Source: Rhizobium vallis (GTDB lineage Bacteria > Pseudomonadota > Alphaproteobacteria > Rhizobiales > Rhizobiaceae). Taken from it: 64,000 bases of DNA. The notes below the pieces were generated by a model. That model was not told the DNA's origin. It was given only the letters and a program-made list of their open reading frames with translations, and made no database searches. The stretch covers positions 900,001 to 964,000 of the forward strand of contig NZ_ML133686.1 of assembly GCF_003985155.1 (NCBI RefSeq), read 5' to 3'. Shown piece after piece: positions 10,010-19,182 of the stretch. The first letter of the stretch is position 1; every line of letters begins with the position of its first letter. A program made the translations under genes and the position numbers.

Positions 10010-10668
10010 ACTCGTCGGGCAATCGCATACCCGGCCTGCGGTTTGGCATCGGGTCCGCGCAGATAAAGGGGCTTCGGCTTTCCGGCATCGGGGGAGGCGG
10101 CAGCACCGAGGCGCGCCACAATGGAGATCGGGAATATGTTGGCGTGATCGCCGCCGGCGTCGGGCCGCAGAAGCGGCGTCGCCGAGCCGGTGATCTCGCC
10201 GTCGAAGCCGGCAGCATATGCCTGGGCTTGCGCGACACTCAACGCCCGTGGCTCATCGAGCGGGGAGCCGTCGGCAGCGAAGGGCTGAAGGTAGATTTCA
10301 TCCCGCTTGGCGTCCATCGCCGCCAGCACGGTGCGGCCGGGTGTCTTCTCGCGCCGGGCAGTTGCCATGACTTCGAGCGTCGTGACGCCGACAGCAGGTA
10401 CATCGAGGGAGAGCGCAAACCCGCGGGCTGCGGCAACGCCGACGCGGATGCCGGTAAAGGAGCCGGGACCGATTGTGACGGCAAGGCGGTCAATATGAGA
10501 AAGCGTCACTCCGGCCTGGTCCAGCGCGCGGTCGACGATACCAATCAAATGTTCAGCATGCCCCTTGCCGATCATGTCCGATGCCTCCCCCAGCACCGTA
10601 TTCCTGCCGCTGTCATAGACAGCGGCAGCGCAATCCACACCTGCGGTGTCGAGCGCTAGAATGATCAT
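10006..10668 (-). CDS. tsaB: tRNA threonylcarbamoyladenosine biosynthesis protein TsaB
   Basis: A 220-residue ASKHA-fold protein starting with ILALDTAGVDCAAAVY and carrying GPGSFTGIRVG near residue 70, both typical of TsaB (YeaZ). TsaB forms a complex with TsaD and TsaE that makes t6A37 in ANN-decoding tRNAs. It overlaps rimI by four bases. It is of normal length and complete. Confidence 0.94.
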   Translation of the reverse strand: MIILALDTAGVDCAAAVYDSGRNTVLGEASDMIGKGHAEHLIGIVDRALDQAGVTLSHIDRLAVTIGPGSFTGIRVGVAAARGFALSLDVPAVGVTTLEVMATARREKTPGRTVLAAMDAKRDEIYLQPFAADGSPLDEPRALSVAQAQAYAAGFDGEITGSATPLLRPDAGGDHANIFPISIVARLGAAASPDAGKPKPLYLRGPDAKPQAGYAIARRV

Positions 10669-10756
10669 GCCACTAATTTCCGAAAAAACTATTGTCGCCT
10701 ATTCATAAATCCGTCCGGCCGAACCGGAGATGAACGGCCGGGCGAATTCGAGCTTT

Positions 10757-11323
10757 CTAAGCGGCAATCACTTCCTGCACTTCCGGAACGAAATGGCGCA
10801 GCAGGTTCTGGACGCCATGTTTCAACGTTGCCGTCGAAGACGGGCAGCCGGCGCAGGAACCCTTCATGTTCAGGTAGACCTTGCCGTCCTTGAAGCCGCG
10901 GAAGGTGATGTCGCCGCCGTCTTGGGCAACGGCGGGGCGCACGCGGGTCTCCAGAAGCTCCTTGATGGTCAGCACGATCGACTCATCGCCTTCGTCGAAG
11001 AATTCGTCGCCGGCATCGACGTCCTCAGAGAGAATGGAGGCATCGCCCATAACAGGCTTGCCGGACATGAAATGCTCCATGATCGAGCCGAGGATGGCGG
11101 GCTTCAGATGCTGCCACTCAGCATCGTCCTTGGAGACGGAAATGAAATCATAGCCGAAATAGACGCCGGTGACGCCGGGGATTTCGAACAGGCGAGCGGC
11201 GAGCGGTGATGCCTCGGCCTCTTCGACACTGCGAAACTCGGCCGTGCCGGTTTCCATGACCACTTTGCCCGGCAGGAACTTTTGCGTGGCGGGGTTTGGC
11301 GTGGCTTCGGTCTGAATGAACAT
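10757..11323 (-). CDS. nfuA: Nfu-type iron-sulfur cluster scaffold protein
   Basis: A 188-residue protein with an N-terminal Nfu_N domain (MFIQTEATPNPATQKFLPG onward, about 1-90) and a C-terminal NifU-like domain carrying the cluster-binding pair CAGC (C157 and C160). It should carry and deliver Fe-S clusters to apo-proteins such as MiaB or RimO. It stands between tsaB and a stress-protein gene on the same strand. The name nfuA is by function: the N-terminal domain is of the mitochondrial Nfu1 type rather than the degenerate IscA type of E. coli NfuA. Confidence 0.92.
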   Translation of the reverse strand: MFIQTEATPNPATQKFLPGKVVMETGTAEFRSVEEAEASPLAARLFEIPGVTGVYFGYDFISVSKDDAEWQHLKPAILGSIMEHFMSGKPVMGDASILSEDVDAGDEFFDEGDESIVLTIKELLETRVRPAVAQDGGDITFRGFKDGKVYLNMKGSCAGCPSSTATLKHGVQNLLRHFVPEVQEVIAA

Positions 11324-11432
11324 CTGGCTCTCCGTGCGGCAGGCTCGTGACCTCGGCCGTCTTTAGAATTCTTCAAAAGAAAATAAGCCCAATGCGGGCT
11401 CTATTCAAGAGACTTCTAGTCAAGAAATGCTG

Positions 11433-11541
11433 GAACAGGATGATTTTAGGACCGGTCGGCCTAAATCCAGAATCCTGTTCTAATTTAAATAGTTAGAGCA
11501 TGCTTCCGTCCGAAAACCGCTCATATTTTTCCGCGTCATGC
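11433..11541. repeat. Two-part palindromic intergenic repeat, copy 1
   Basis: Part A (11433-11480) is a hairpin: GAACAGGAT at 11433-11441 pairs with ATCCTGTTC at 11472-11480, enclosing a second stem of GATTTTAGG against CCTAAATC. Part B (about 11496-11541) holds GTCCGAAAACCGC inside GCATG/CATGC ends. The same A-then-B order occurs at 38210-38320. It lies between the usp 3' end and the nfuA start. The style fits rhizobial intergenic repeats; the exact family name was not recalled. Confidence 0.7.
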
Positions 11542-11542
11542 G

Positions 11543-12034
11543 TTAGCAGAGAGCGTCGATTTCCTCATTCGTCAGCGTATCCGGCAACACGGTGACCGGG
11601 ATCGGAAACGCTGCTGCGCGCCCGGCAACCGACGAGACCAGCGGACCTGGACCTTCCTTCGCCGAGCCGGCGGCAAGAACGAGGATCGCCACATCGCGGT
11701 CTTCCTCGATCATAGCGTTGATCTGCTCGGCAGCGCCGCCCTCGCGGATGACGATCTCGGGCTCGATGCCGATCGTTTCGCGCACGATCTGCGCGATCTT
11801 GGCAACGACCGCCTCGGCTTCCTCGCGCGCCTCGGCCCGCATGATCTCCTCGACGCCGAGCCATTGCTGGAAATCGCCGTCGGGGATCACATAGAGCAGC
11901 ACCAGGCCGCCATTGGAATTCTTCGCGCGCCGGCCGGCATAATGAACGGCGCGCTGGCATTCGGGCGTACCGTCGATCACCGCCATGAACTTGCGGCGAT
12001 GACCTTCGAGCCGTGAGAGTCGCTTCGATACCAT
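11543..12034 (-). CDS. Universal stress protein (UspA family)
   Basis: A single-domain Usp protein of 163 residues when started at MVSKRLSRLEG (12034); a longer frame upstream is out of character and reaches into the end of trpS. The core FMAVIDGTPECQRAVHYAGRRA is the usual first strand and helix, and a C-terminal stretch with PIPVTVLPD fits the last strand. The G-x2-G-x9-G(S/T) ATP-binding loop typical of ATP-binding Usp proteins is not clear, so nucleotide binding is uncertain. It follows trpS closely and is probably co-transcribed. Confidence 0.88.
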   Translation of the reverse strand: MVSKRLSRLEGHRRKFMAVIDGTPECQRAVHYAGRRAKNSNGGLVLLYVIPDGDFQQWLGVEEIMRAEAREEAEAVVAKIAQIVRETIGIEPEIVIREGGAAEQINAMIEEDRDVAILVLAAGSAKEGPGPLVSSVAGRAAAFPIPVTVLPDTLTNEEIDALC

Positions 12035-12117
12035 GGCGCGGACTCTGACACCCGAAGCCGAAAAATTGCAAGCTGAGTTTTCGCCCTTCGTCCCCGAAGG
12101 AGACGAGGGGATATGCC

Positions 12118-13182
12118 TCAATAAAGGAAGCCGATGACGTCGCGTACCTGCTTCATCGTTACCTCGGCGCGAGCCCTTGCGCGTTCGCCGCCGTTACGCA
12201 GGATCGCGTCGATATGGCTGGTATCGTCCATCAGCCGGCGCATCTCTCCGGTGATCGGCGCAAGCACGTGGATCGCCAGATCGACCAACGCCGGCTTGAA
12301 GATGGAGAACTGTTGGCCGCCGAATTCGGCGAGCACCTCGGTCTTCGATTTGTCGGCGAGTGCGGCATAAATCGCCACCAGATTGTCTGCTTCCGGCCGC
12401 CCCTGCAGCCCTTCGATTTCGCTCGGCAAGCCGTCCGGATCGGTCTTCGCCTTGCGGATCTTCTTAGAGATCGCATCCTCGTCGTCCATCAGATTGATGC
12501 GCGAGAGGTCGGAAGGATCCGACTTGGACATTTTCTTGGTGCCGTCGCGCAGCGACATGACGCGCGGCGCCGGCCCGCCGATCAATGGCTCGACCATCGG
12601 GAAATAGGCATGCACGGGCTCGTCGCCGACGGTGATGTCGATGCCGTAACCCGTCCTACGGATATGTTCGGCATAATCGAGGTTGAACTTCATCGCGATG
12701 TCGCGGGTAAGCTCCAGGTGCTGCTTCTGGTCCTCGCCAACAGGTACATGGGTGGCGCGATAGGCGAGAATGTCGGCAGCCATCAGGCTCGGATAGGCGT
12801 AAAGGCCGAGCGAGGCCTGCTCTCGGTCCTTGCCGGCCTTGTCCTTGAACTGCGTCATGCGGTTCATCCAGCCGATGCGGGCGACGCAATTGAAGATCCA
12901 GGCGAGCTCGGCATGCTGCGGCACGGCCGACTGGTTGAAGACGATATGCTTTTCCGGATCGATGCCGGCGGCAATGAAGGCGGCGGCGATAGAGCGCGTC
13001 TGGCTCGGCATGTCGTCGTGGACGAGTTGAGCGGTGAGCGCGTGCATGTCGACGACGCAGTAGATGCAGTCATTGCCTTCCTGCAAGGCTACGAACCGGC
13101 GGATCGCGCCGAGGTAGTTGCCGAGATGCAGGTTGCCGGTCGGCTGCACGCCGGAGAATACAAGTTTCTTGAATTCGCTCAT
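12118..13182 (-). CDS. trpS: Tryptophanyl-tRNA synthetase
   Basis: A 354-residue class I aminoacyl-tRNA synthetase. The HIGH-type motif reads [10 protein letters not shown] (16-25) and the KMSKS loop is intact at 217-221. The start [11 protein letters not shown] matches the family. It charges tRNA-Trp. It lies downstream of murJ in the minus-strand run but is separated from it by a VOC gene and a plus-strand peptidase gene. Confidence 0.97.
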   Translation of the reverse strand: MSEFKKLVFSGVQPTGNLHLGNYLGAIRRFVALQEGNDCIYCVVDMHALTAQLVHDDMPSQTRSIAAAFIAAGIDPEKHIVFNQSAVPQHAELAWIFNCVARIGWMNRMTQFKDKAGKDREQASLGLYAYPSLMAADILAYRATHVPVGEDQKQHLELTRDIAMKFNLDYAEHIRRTGYGIDITVGDEPVHAYFPMVEPLIGGPAPRVMSLRDGTKKMSKSDPSDLSRINLMDDEDAISKKIRKAKTDPDGLPSEIEGLQGRPEADNLVAIYAALADKSKTEVLAEFGGQQFSIFKPALVDLAIHVLAPITGEMRRLMDDTSHIDAILRNGGERARARAEVTMKQVRDVIGFLY

Positions 13183-13278
13183 GTCGTCCTCAATAGGCTG
13201 GTGGAGGGCCCCAGGGCCAGTTGCCCATGTTGCTAACGCCGCGGCTTATGCACGGGCAGCCGGTCGCAATCAAGAGGT

Positions 13279-13677
13279 TCAGGCTGCGGCATGCTGGATC
13301 AGGTCGAAGGTGTTGCCGTAGGGATCCGCAAAGACCGCGACCGTGCCGTAGACCTCATGCCGCGGCTCTTCCAGAAAGCGCACCCCGGCGGCAAGCATGG
13401 CGGCATGATCGCGGGCGAAATCATCGGTCTTAAGGAAGAAGCCGACGCGGCCGCCTGTCTGGTTGCCGATCGCCGCCCGCTGCGTGTCGTTTGCCGCCTG
13501 CGCCAAGAGAAACGCGGCGCCACCCCCGCCTTTGGGCTTCACCACCACCCAGCGTTTGCCCTCCGGCTGCTGCTCGTCCTGCAGGCAATCGAAACCGAGG
13601 GCGTCGCAATAGAAGGACTTCGCACGGTCGTAATCGTCGACGACGAGGGTGACAAGGAAAAGCGACTGGATCGTCAT
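13279..13677 (-). CDS. VOC (glyoxalase/bleomycin resistance) family protein
   Basis: A 132-residue protein with a beta-alpha-beta-beta-beta VOC fold: LVTLVVDDYDRAKSFYCDALGF at the start and the closing FADPYGNTFDLIQ near the C-terminus. VOC proteins bind a metal at one acidic and a few histidine positions and act on many substrates, so no reaction can be named. It precedes trpS on the minus strand with a 96-base gap. Confidence 0.85.
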   Translation of the reverse strand: MTIQSLFLVTLVVDDYDRAKSFYCDALGFDCLQDEQQPEGKRWVVVKPKGGGGAAFLLAQAANDTQRAAIGNQTGGRVGFFLKTDDFARDHAAMLAAGVRFLEEPRHEVYGTVAVFADPYGNTFDLIQHAAA

Positions 13678-13839
13678 GCGGTCTCCCGTTTGGATGTCTA
13701 TTCCATTTTATGACAGGTGAATCCCAGATTTTAAGCCGAATTGATCAGGGTGTTTAGTCATAATTGAGTATAAAATTTCACAGAAAAGCTTTTATTGAAC
13801 TGAAAATCCTCGTTCGCGTGATAACCGACCGGAGGGACC

Positions 13840-14268
13840 ATGCAAAACGCCAGTTTGCTCGCCATGGCAGGCCTTTTCGCCCTACAATCAGCAACCGGCG
13901 CCGTTGGTCAAGACGCCAAAAGGCTTGCCGTTTATCTTCCCAAACACGAGGCGCGCCTCGCCTACGCGATCCAGACCATCAGTGTTCGCGCCGGCTGTTT
14001 TCCCACGCGCCTGCGGGCGATCCTGTCGCATATCGCCGCAAAGACCGGGCGCCGTCCGATCGTAACGTCCGGCCACCGGCCGCACCCGAGCCGTCATGGT
14101 TCCCTGCATGGAAAATGCCTGGCGGCCGACATCAGGATGCCGGGCCTGTCAGAACGAACAATCATTGCAGCGGCAAGAAGCGCCCCCGGCATCGGCGGCA
14201 TCGGCAGCTATTGCAACGGCATCGTTCATGTCGATGTCGGACCGCAGAGGCGATGGGTTGACTGCTAG
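13840..14268 (+). CDS. Secreted M15-type peptidase-like protein (D-Ala-D-Ala carboxypeptidase fold)
   Basis: A 142-residue protein with a short N-terminal signal-like stretch (about 1-24) followed by a peptidase M15A-like domain. The motifs SGHRP (77-81), H90, D97 and VHVDVG (129-134, H130) fit the zinc ligands and fold of this family, which trims peptidoglycan peptides or acts as an L,D/D,D-carboxypeptidase. It is the only plus-strand gene in the first 22 kb, ends three bases before the convergent murJ stop, and ends in a cysteine. A peptidoglycan role fits the neighbour MurJ, but this is inference. Confidence 0.75.
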   Translation: MQNASLLAMAGLFALQSATGAVGQDAKRLAVYLPKHEARLAYAIQTISVRAGCFPTRLRAILSHIAAKTGRRPIVTSGHRPHPSRHGSLHGKCLAADIRMPGLSERTIIAAARSAPGIGGIGSYCNGIVHVDVGPQRRWVDC

Positions 14269-14271
14269 AGT

Positions 14272-15852
14272 TCACACGTCCTTTGCCGGAACCGGCTTGC
14301 GGTTCAGATTGCGCCTTATCATGCCGAGATCGGCCCCGCCGATCAGGAAGGCGGCGGCGAAATAGACCAGCATGGAGATCGCAATCAGCAGCCCGAGGGT
14401 GCCGATTTTGGTCAAGAGCGGCGCACCGGAAGCAAGCCAGGGTGCCCAATACTGCTTGAGGAAGACGATTGCGACGCCCATCACCGCCGCAGAGGCGATC
14501 AGCAACACGGCGCGCTTTGCCAGCGCCCATTCCCATGTCAGGTGGCCGCGGCGCAAAAGTGTGGTGAACAGCAGGACCGTACTGATCCAGCCGGCGGTGG
14601 CTTCGGCAACGGCGATGCCGGGTGCGCCCATATAGGGGAAGAGCGTGAGTGCGGTGGCGCAATTGGTTGCGACCGCGACCGCCGAGAAGCGCATCGGCGT
14701 CTTGGTATCCTCGCGGGCATAGAAGCCGGGCTGCAGCGCCTTGATCAGCACGAAGGCCGGCAGGCCGATGCCGTAGATCGCCAGGATCGAGCCGACGACG
14801 GCGGTGTTTTCCTGATGGAAGGCGCCGCGCTCATAGAGCACGCGGATGATCTCGTCGGAGAGAATCCAGAGGGCGAAGGCGGCGGGGATCGTCAGGAACA
14901 GCACGAATTCGATCGAGCGGTTTTGCAGGTTTCCGGCCTCGCGCAGATTGCCGCCCTTCAGCGCCCGGGCAAGCTCCGGCAGAAGCACGACGCCGACGGC
15001 CACACCAACGACGCCGAGCGGCAGCTGGTAGATGCGGTCGGCATATTGCAGCGCTGCAATCGCGCCGTCACGCGAGGAGGCGATCGCCTGGCCGATCAGC
15101 TGGTTGATCTGGGTGATGCCGCCGGTCACCGCGGCCGGCACCGCCAGGATCAGCAGGCGCTTGACGTTCGGCGTCATCTTCGGGAAACGGAAGCCGATGC
15201 TCATGCCGGCGGCAAGCACGCCGACATAGACGACGGCGAGCTGCAACACGCCGGCGGCAAGAACGCCCCAGGAGAGATACCAGGCCGTCGCCAGCGGATC
15301 GGCGCCGGTATAGAGCGAATAGAACAGCGCCCCGATCATCACCACGTTGAGGAAGACGGGCGCGATGGCGGCGGCGAAGAAATGATGCAGCGAATTCAGC
15401 ATGCCGCTCATCATCGCCGTCAGCGACATGCACATGAGATAGGGAAACATCACGGCCGCCATGCGGATCGTGATCGAGAACTTGTCGGGATCGTCGGCAA
15501 AGCCCGGCGCGATGACGAAGCGCACCAAGAGCGGCATGGCAAGCTCCATCACGATGGTGATGAGGAGCAGCACCGAAAACAGGACGCCGAAGACTTCTTC
15601 CGAAAAGCGCTTGGCGCCTTCTGTGCCGTTAGCCTCGATCTCCTTGGCAAAGAGCGGCACGAAGGCTGCGTTGAAGGCGCCTTCGGCGAACAGCCGGCGG
15701 AAGAGGTTCGGAAAGCGGAAGGCGGCGTAGAAGACGTCGGCCATCGGCCCGGTGCCGAGGGCAGCCGCCATCAGCGTTTCGCGGGCGAAGCCGAAGATGC
15801 GGCTGCCGAGGGTGGCACCGCCGACGGTCGCGAATTTCTTGACGAGGCTCAT
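14272..15852 (-). CDS. murJ: Lipid II flippase MurJ (MviN)
   Basis: A 526-residue polytopic membrane protein of the MOP superfamily, with about 14 hydrophobic segments. The N-terminus VKKFATVGGATLGSRIFGFARE and the FPNLFRRLFAEGAFNAAFVP stretch (about 48-67) are typical of MurJ. It flips the peptidoglycan precursor lipid II across the inner membrane. It follows glnD by 10 bases on the same strand, the usual order in rhizobia. Confidence 0.97.
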   Translation of the reverse strand: MSLVKKFATVGGATLGSRIFGFARETLMAAALGTGPMADVFYAAFRFPNLFRRLFAEGAFNAAFVPLFAKEIEANGTEGAKRFSEEVFGVLFSVLLLITIVMELAMPLLVRFVIAPGFADDPDKFSITIRMAAVMFPYLMCMSLTAMMSGMLNSLHHFFAAAIAPVFLNVVMIGALFYSLYTGADPLATAWYLSWGVLAAGVLQLAVVYVGVLAAGMSIGFRFPKMTPNVKRLLILAVPAAVTGGITQINQLIGQAIASSRDGAIAALQYADRIYQLPLGVVGVAVGVVLLPELARALKGGNLREAGNLQNRSIEFVLFLTIPAAFALWILSDEIIRVLYERGAFHQENTAVVGSILAIYGIGLPAFVLIKALQPGFYAREDTKTPMRFSAVAVATNCATALTLFPYMGAPGIAVAEATAGWISTVLLFTTLLRRGHLTWEWALAKRAVLLIASAAVMGVAIVFLKQYWAPWLASGAPLLTKIGTLGLLIAISMLVYFAAAFLIGGADLGMIRRNLNRKPVPAKDV

Positions 15853-15862
15853 GCGTATAGGC

Positions 15863-18769
15863 TCATGCGGGAGAACCGGCTTTCTTGTCGGTGGAGGTCG
15901 AGGTCCGGGCGGTGGCGGCAGGCGCGATGATGCCGGAGGGCATGCGCTCGCGCAGTTCGTCCTCCTCCTCGGCCATGACCGCCTTCATCCGGGCGGTGAT
16001 GTTGGCGCGCTTGCTATCGCCCGAGATCTTCTGGCCGACCAGATCGGTCACGTAGAAGGTGTCGATCACCTTCTCGCCGAAAGTGGTGATGCGGGCCGAC
16101 TGGATGTCGAGCGACAGATCGGAGAGCACGGCTGTTATCTCCGACAGCAGGCCGGGCCGATCGAGGCATTCGACCTCGATGACCGTGAACTTGTTCGACA
16201 GGCTGTTGGTGATGTTGACCGATGGCGGAATGACGAAGGCCTTGCTTTTCTTCCGGTTGCGCGTGCGTGTGGCGATGACCTCGGGCAGGCGCTTGCGGCC
16301 GGACAGCACGTCCTCGATCATCCGTCCGATCGTCGCGGCACGGCGCAGCTCGTCGGCATCGTCTGCAAATTCGCGGCTGACATGGATCGTGTCGAGCGCA
16401 CGCCCGTCCGATGTCGTGAAGATCTGCGCGTCGACGATGTTGGCGCCGGCTGCCGCACAGGCCCCGGCGATGACGGCGAGCAGTCGCGGATGGTCGGGCG
16501 ACAGCACGGTGATCTCGGTAATCGCGTGGAAACTGTCGGTGCGCACCGTCGTTGCGAGCGCCTGGCCAGCCTTATCAGCCTGGCGGATGAAATGGGCGTG
16601 GCGGATCTGGTCTTCCAGCGGCACGGAGAGCAGATAGGGCTGATAGTGCAGCTTGGTATAGGTATTGCGGTCCTTCTGGCTCCAGTCGGAAAGTGCCGCA
16701 TGCAGCGCCTCAGCCGCGGCATTGGCCCGTTCCTTGCGGGAGACTTCCGAGAAGCCGCCGGCGAGCAGCAGCTCGGTTTCATAATAGAGCGTGCGCAGGA
16801 GCTGGCCCTTCCAGCCGTTCCAGACACCGGGACCAACGGCGCGGATATCGCAGATCGTCAGGATCAACAGCATCTTCAGCCGGTCGAGCGACTGCACCCG
16901 GTCTGCGAAGTCAGTGATCGTCTTGCGGTCGGTGAGGTCGCGTGTCTGCGCCACCATCGACATCGTCAGATGTTCCTCGATCAGCCAGACGACGATTTCC
17001 GTCTGCTTGTGCGACAGGCCGAAGCGCGTGCAGAGCTTGCGGGCGACGCGGGCGCCGGCGATCGAATGATCCTCGAGGCGGCCCTTGGCGATGTCGTGGA
17101 GGAGAACGGCGACATAGAGCGCCTCGCGGTCCTCGATGTTGGGCATCAGCTTGTTGGCGAGCGGATGCAGATCCTCGGCGCGTCCCTTGTCGATCTCTGA
17201 GAGGACCTCGACAGTGCGGATCAGATGTTCGTCGACCGTATAGTGGTGATACATGTTGAACTGCATCATCGCGACGATCTTGCCGAATTCGGGGATGAAG
17301 CGGCCGAGCACGCCGGCCTCGTTCATGCGGCGCAGGATCAGCGCCGGATCACGCTTCGAGGTCAGAATCGACATGAACAGGCGGTTCGCCTCGTCGTTTT
17401 CCCGGAGCCTGTTGTCGATCAGCGCAAGCGAACGGGTGACGCGCTTCAGCGCGTCCGGATGGAATTCCAGTCCGTTGATGTCGGCGACGTGGAAAAGCCG
17501 GATGATGCTGACCGGATCGCGCTTGAAAACCTCGGCATCGGCGAGCGCGATGCGGCCGCGGTCTTCGACGAATTCGACGCTGCCGGCGATCTTGCGGTTG
17601 CGATGGGTAAAGCGGCTGATGACGCCGGTAAGGCCGGGAATCGACTTCGCCTGCTGATCTTCAAGAGCGGCGCAGAGGATGCGGGTGAGATCGCCGACAT
17701 CCTTGGCGACGAGGAAGTAGTGCTTCATGAAGCGCTCGACCGCCGAAAGGCCCGGGCGGGTGTGATAGCCGAAGGCTTCGGCGATTTCGCGCTGAATGTC
17801 GAAGGACAGGCGCTCCTCGGCCTTGCCAGTGAGGAAGTGCATATGGCAGCGCACCGCCCAGAGAAAGTCATCGGCCTTCTCAAGCAGACGGTATTCGTGC
17901 TTCGACAGCACGCCGAGCTTCACCAACTCCGCCTGGTCCCGCACGTGATAATAATATTTCGAGATCCAGAACAGCGTGTGCAGGTCGCGAAGCCCGCCCT
18001 TGCCTTCCTTGACGTTCGGTTCGACGAGGTAACGTGTATCGCCGGCCTTGCGGTGACGTTCGTCGCGCTCGGCAAGTTTGGCGGCGATGAATTCCGGGCC
18101 GGTGCCGGTGACGATTTCCTTGTCGAAGCGGGCCTCGAGCTCGGTTTCCAGCCGCTGCAGGCCGCAGATATAGCGCATCTCCAGGATGGCGGTGCGGATC
18201 GTCATGTCGGATTTGGAAAGCGCGATGCATTCCTCCACCGTGCGGGTGGCGTGGCCGACCTTGAAGCCCATATCCCAGAGCACGTAGAGCATGAATTCGA
18301 CCGCCTTATGCGTCTCCTCCGCCGGTCGCGGCAGGAAGAGGAAGAGCAGGTCGATATCCGAGCCCGGCGCCAGCGTGTCGCGGCCGTAGCCGCCAACGGC
18401 GGTGACCGCGAACTTGTCCTTCTGGTGCGGGAAGATATGGGCGGTGGCGAAATTGTAGAGGACGGTGATGATCTGGTCCTGCAGCCAGGATATCCGGTAG
18501 GCGCAGTTCAGCCCGCCGCCATCGGCCATCAGTGCAGCGCGCGCTTTCTGCCGGCCTTCCGTGCTTGCTTTTTTCAGCACCGCTAGAAGATCGGCGCGCA
18601 TGACGTCTGGCCGGTTGCGGTTGGCTTCGGCAATAGCGTCGCATTGCTTATGCAAGAGCTCGACATCGAGGATATTGGAGAAATCGAGGTCGCGCATCGC
18701 TGTCGCCGGGGCGGCTTCCTGTTCATGCCGGGCTGCCTGATCCGGGCTCGCCTCACGTTTCGTCTGCAT
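15863..18769 (-). CDS. glnD: PII uridylyltransferase / uridylyl-removing enzyme GlnD
   Basis: A 968-residue bifunctional nitrogen sensor that adds UMP to PII proteins when glutamine is low and removes it when glutamine is high. The nucleotidyltransferase motif [18 protein letters not shown] is at 126-143 with D138 and D140. A central HD domain carries LLHDIAKG, and two C-terminal ACT domains follow (one near [21 protein letters not shown], one near [19 protein letters not shown]). All four domains are complete. It acts upstream of NtrBC and so of sigma-54 promoters, and rpoN is in the same window. Confidence 0.97.
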   Translation of the reverse strand: MQTKREASPDQAARHEQEAAPATAMRDLDFSNILDVELLHKQCDAIAEANRNRPDVMRADLLAVLKKASTEGRQKARAALMADGGGLNCAYRISWLQDQIITVLYNFATAHIFPHQKDKFAVTAVGGYGRDTLAPGSDIDLLFLFLPRPAEETHKAVEFMLYVLWDMGFKVGHATRTVEECIALSKSDMTIRTAILEMRYICGLQRLETELEARFDKEIVTGTGPEFIAAKLAERDERHRKAGDTRYLVEPNVKEGKGGLRDLHTLFWISKYYYHVRDQAELVKLGVLSKHEYRLLEKADDFLWAVRCHMHFLTGKAEERLSFDIQREIAEAFGYHTRPGLSAVERFMKHYFLVAKDVGDLTRILCAALEDQQAKSIPGLTGVISRFTHRNRKIAGSVEFVEDRGRIALADAEVFKRDPVSIIRLFHVADINGLEFHPDALKRVTRSLALIDNRLRENDEANRLFMSILTSKRDPALILRRMNEAGVLGRFIPEFGKIVAMMQFNMYHHYTVDEHLIRTVEVLSEIDKGRAEDLHPLANKLMPNIEDREALYVAVLLHDIAKGRLEDHSIAGARVARKLCTRFGLSHKQTEIVVWLIEEHLTMSMVAQTRDLTDRKTITDFADRVQSLDRLKMLLILTICDIRAVGPGVWNGWKGQLLRTLYYETELLLAGGFSEVSRKERANAAAEALHAALSDWSQKDRNTYTKLHYQPYLLSVPLEDQIRHAHFIRQADKAGQALATTVRTDSFHAITEITVLSPDHPRLLAVIAGACAAAGANIVDAQIFTTSDGRALDTIHVSREFADDADELRRAATIGRMIEDVLSGRKRLPEVIATRTRNRKKSKAFVIPPSVNITNSLSNKFTVIEVECLDRPGLLSEITAVLSDLSLDIQSARITTFGEKVIDTFYVTDLVGQKISGDSKRANITARMKAVMAEEEDELRERMPSGIIAPAATARTSTSTDKKAGSPA

Positions 18770-18895
18770 GCGCTATAACCTCTTTGCCCGGCGATTGACA
18801 CGGGCCTTCATACTGCAAGAACCTTTAAATTTGGCGAAATGGTGTTGACAAGCCACAGCACGGCTTGGCGCAACAGCGCCCTTCTCCCGAAAAGC

Positions 18896-19171
18896 TCAGG
18901 CGGCGGCCCGCGCATTCAGCAAATGCAGCACCTGCCGCGTTTCGCGCATGATCTCCTCGAGCGTCTGCCGGTCGCATTCGCGGTAGCCCGCCATTGCGAT
19001 CGACGTTCCGAGCTCGCAGATCATAGCGCAACAGCGGGTGATTTTCAGCATGCCGATCGGCGAGGTCCAGCCGCGCGCATTGCGGTCCTTGTCTGCGCGC
19101 CGCATCGTGTCGAGCATGGAGCAGATGAGCGACAGGCGCTCCGTTTCGCGAACCAGCTTTTCCATGAACAT
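18896..19171 (-). CDS. Conserved small protein of unknown function between mutS and glnD
   Basis: A 91-residue, mostly helical protein with no recognised domain, no signal peptide and no membrane segment. It contains several cysteines (one CC pair in LKITRCCAMICELG). A good ribosome site AGGAG lies about 8 bases before the ATG and overlaps the mutS stop TAG, so its translation is probably coupled to mutS. Codon use is like its neighbours. The coupling supports it as a real gene; its function is unknown. Confidence 0.7.
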   Translation of the reverse strand: MFMEKLVRETERLSLICSMLDTMRRADKDRNARGWTSPIGMLKITRCCAMICELGTSIAMAGYRECDRQTLEEIMRETRQVLHLLNARAAA

Positions 19172-19182
19172 CGGTCGCGCTC

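Noticed and set aside
10715..10741. Hairpin CCGGCCG/CGGCCGG downstream of nfuA as a terminator
   Set aside because: The loop is long and no T run follows on the minus strand, so it does not qualify as a rho-independent terminator.
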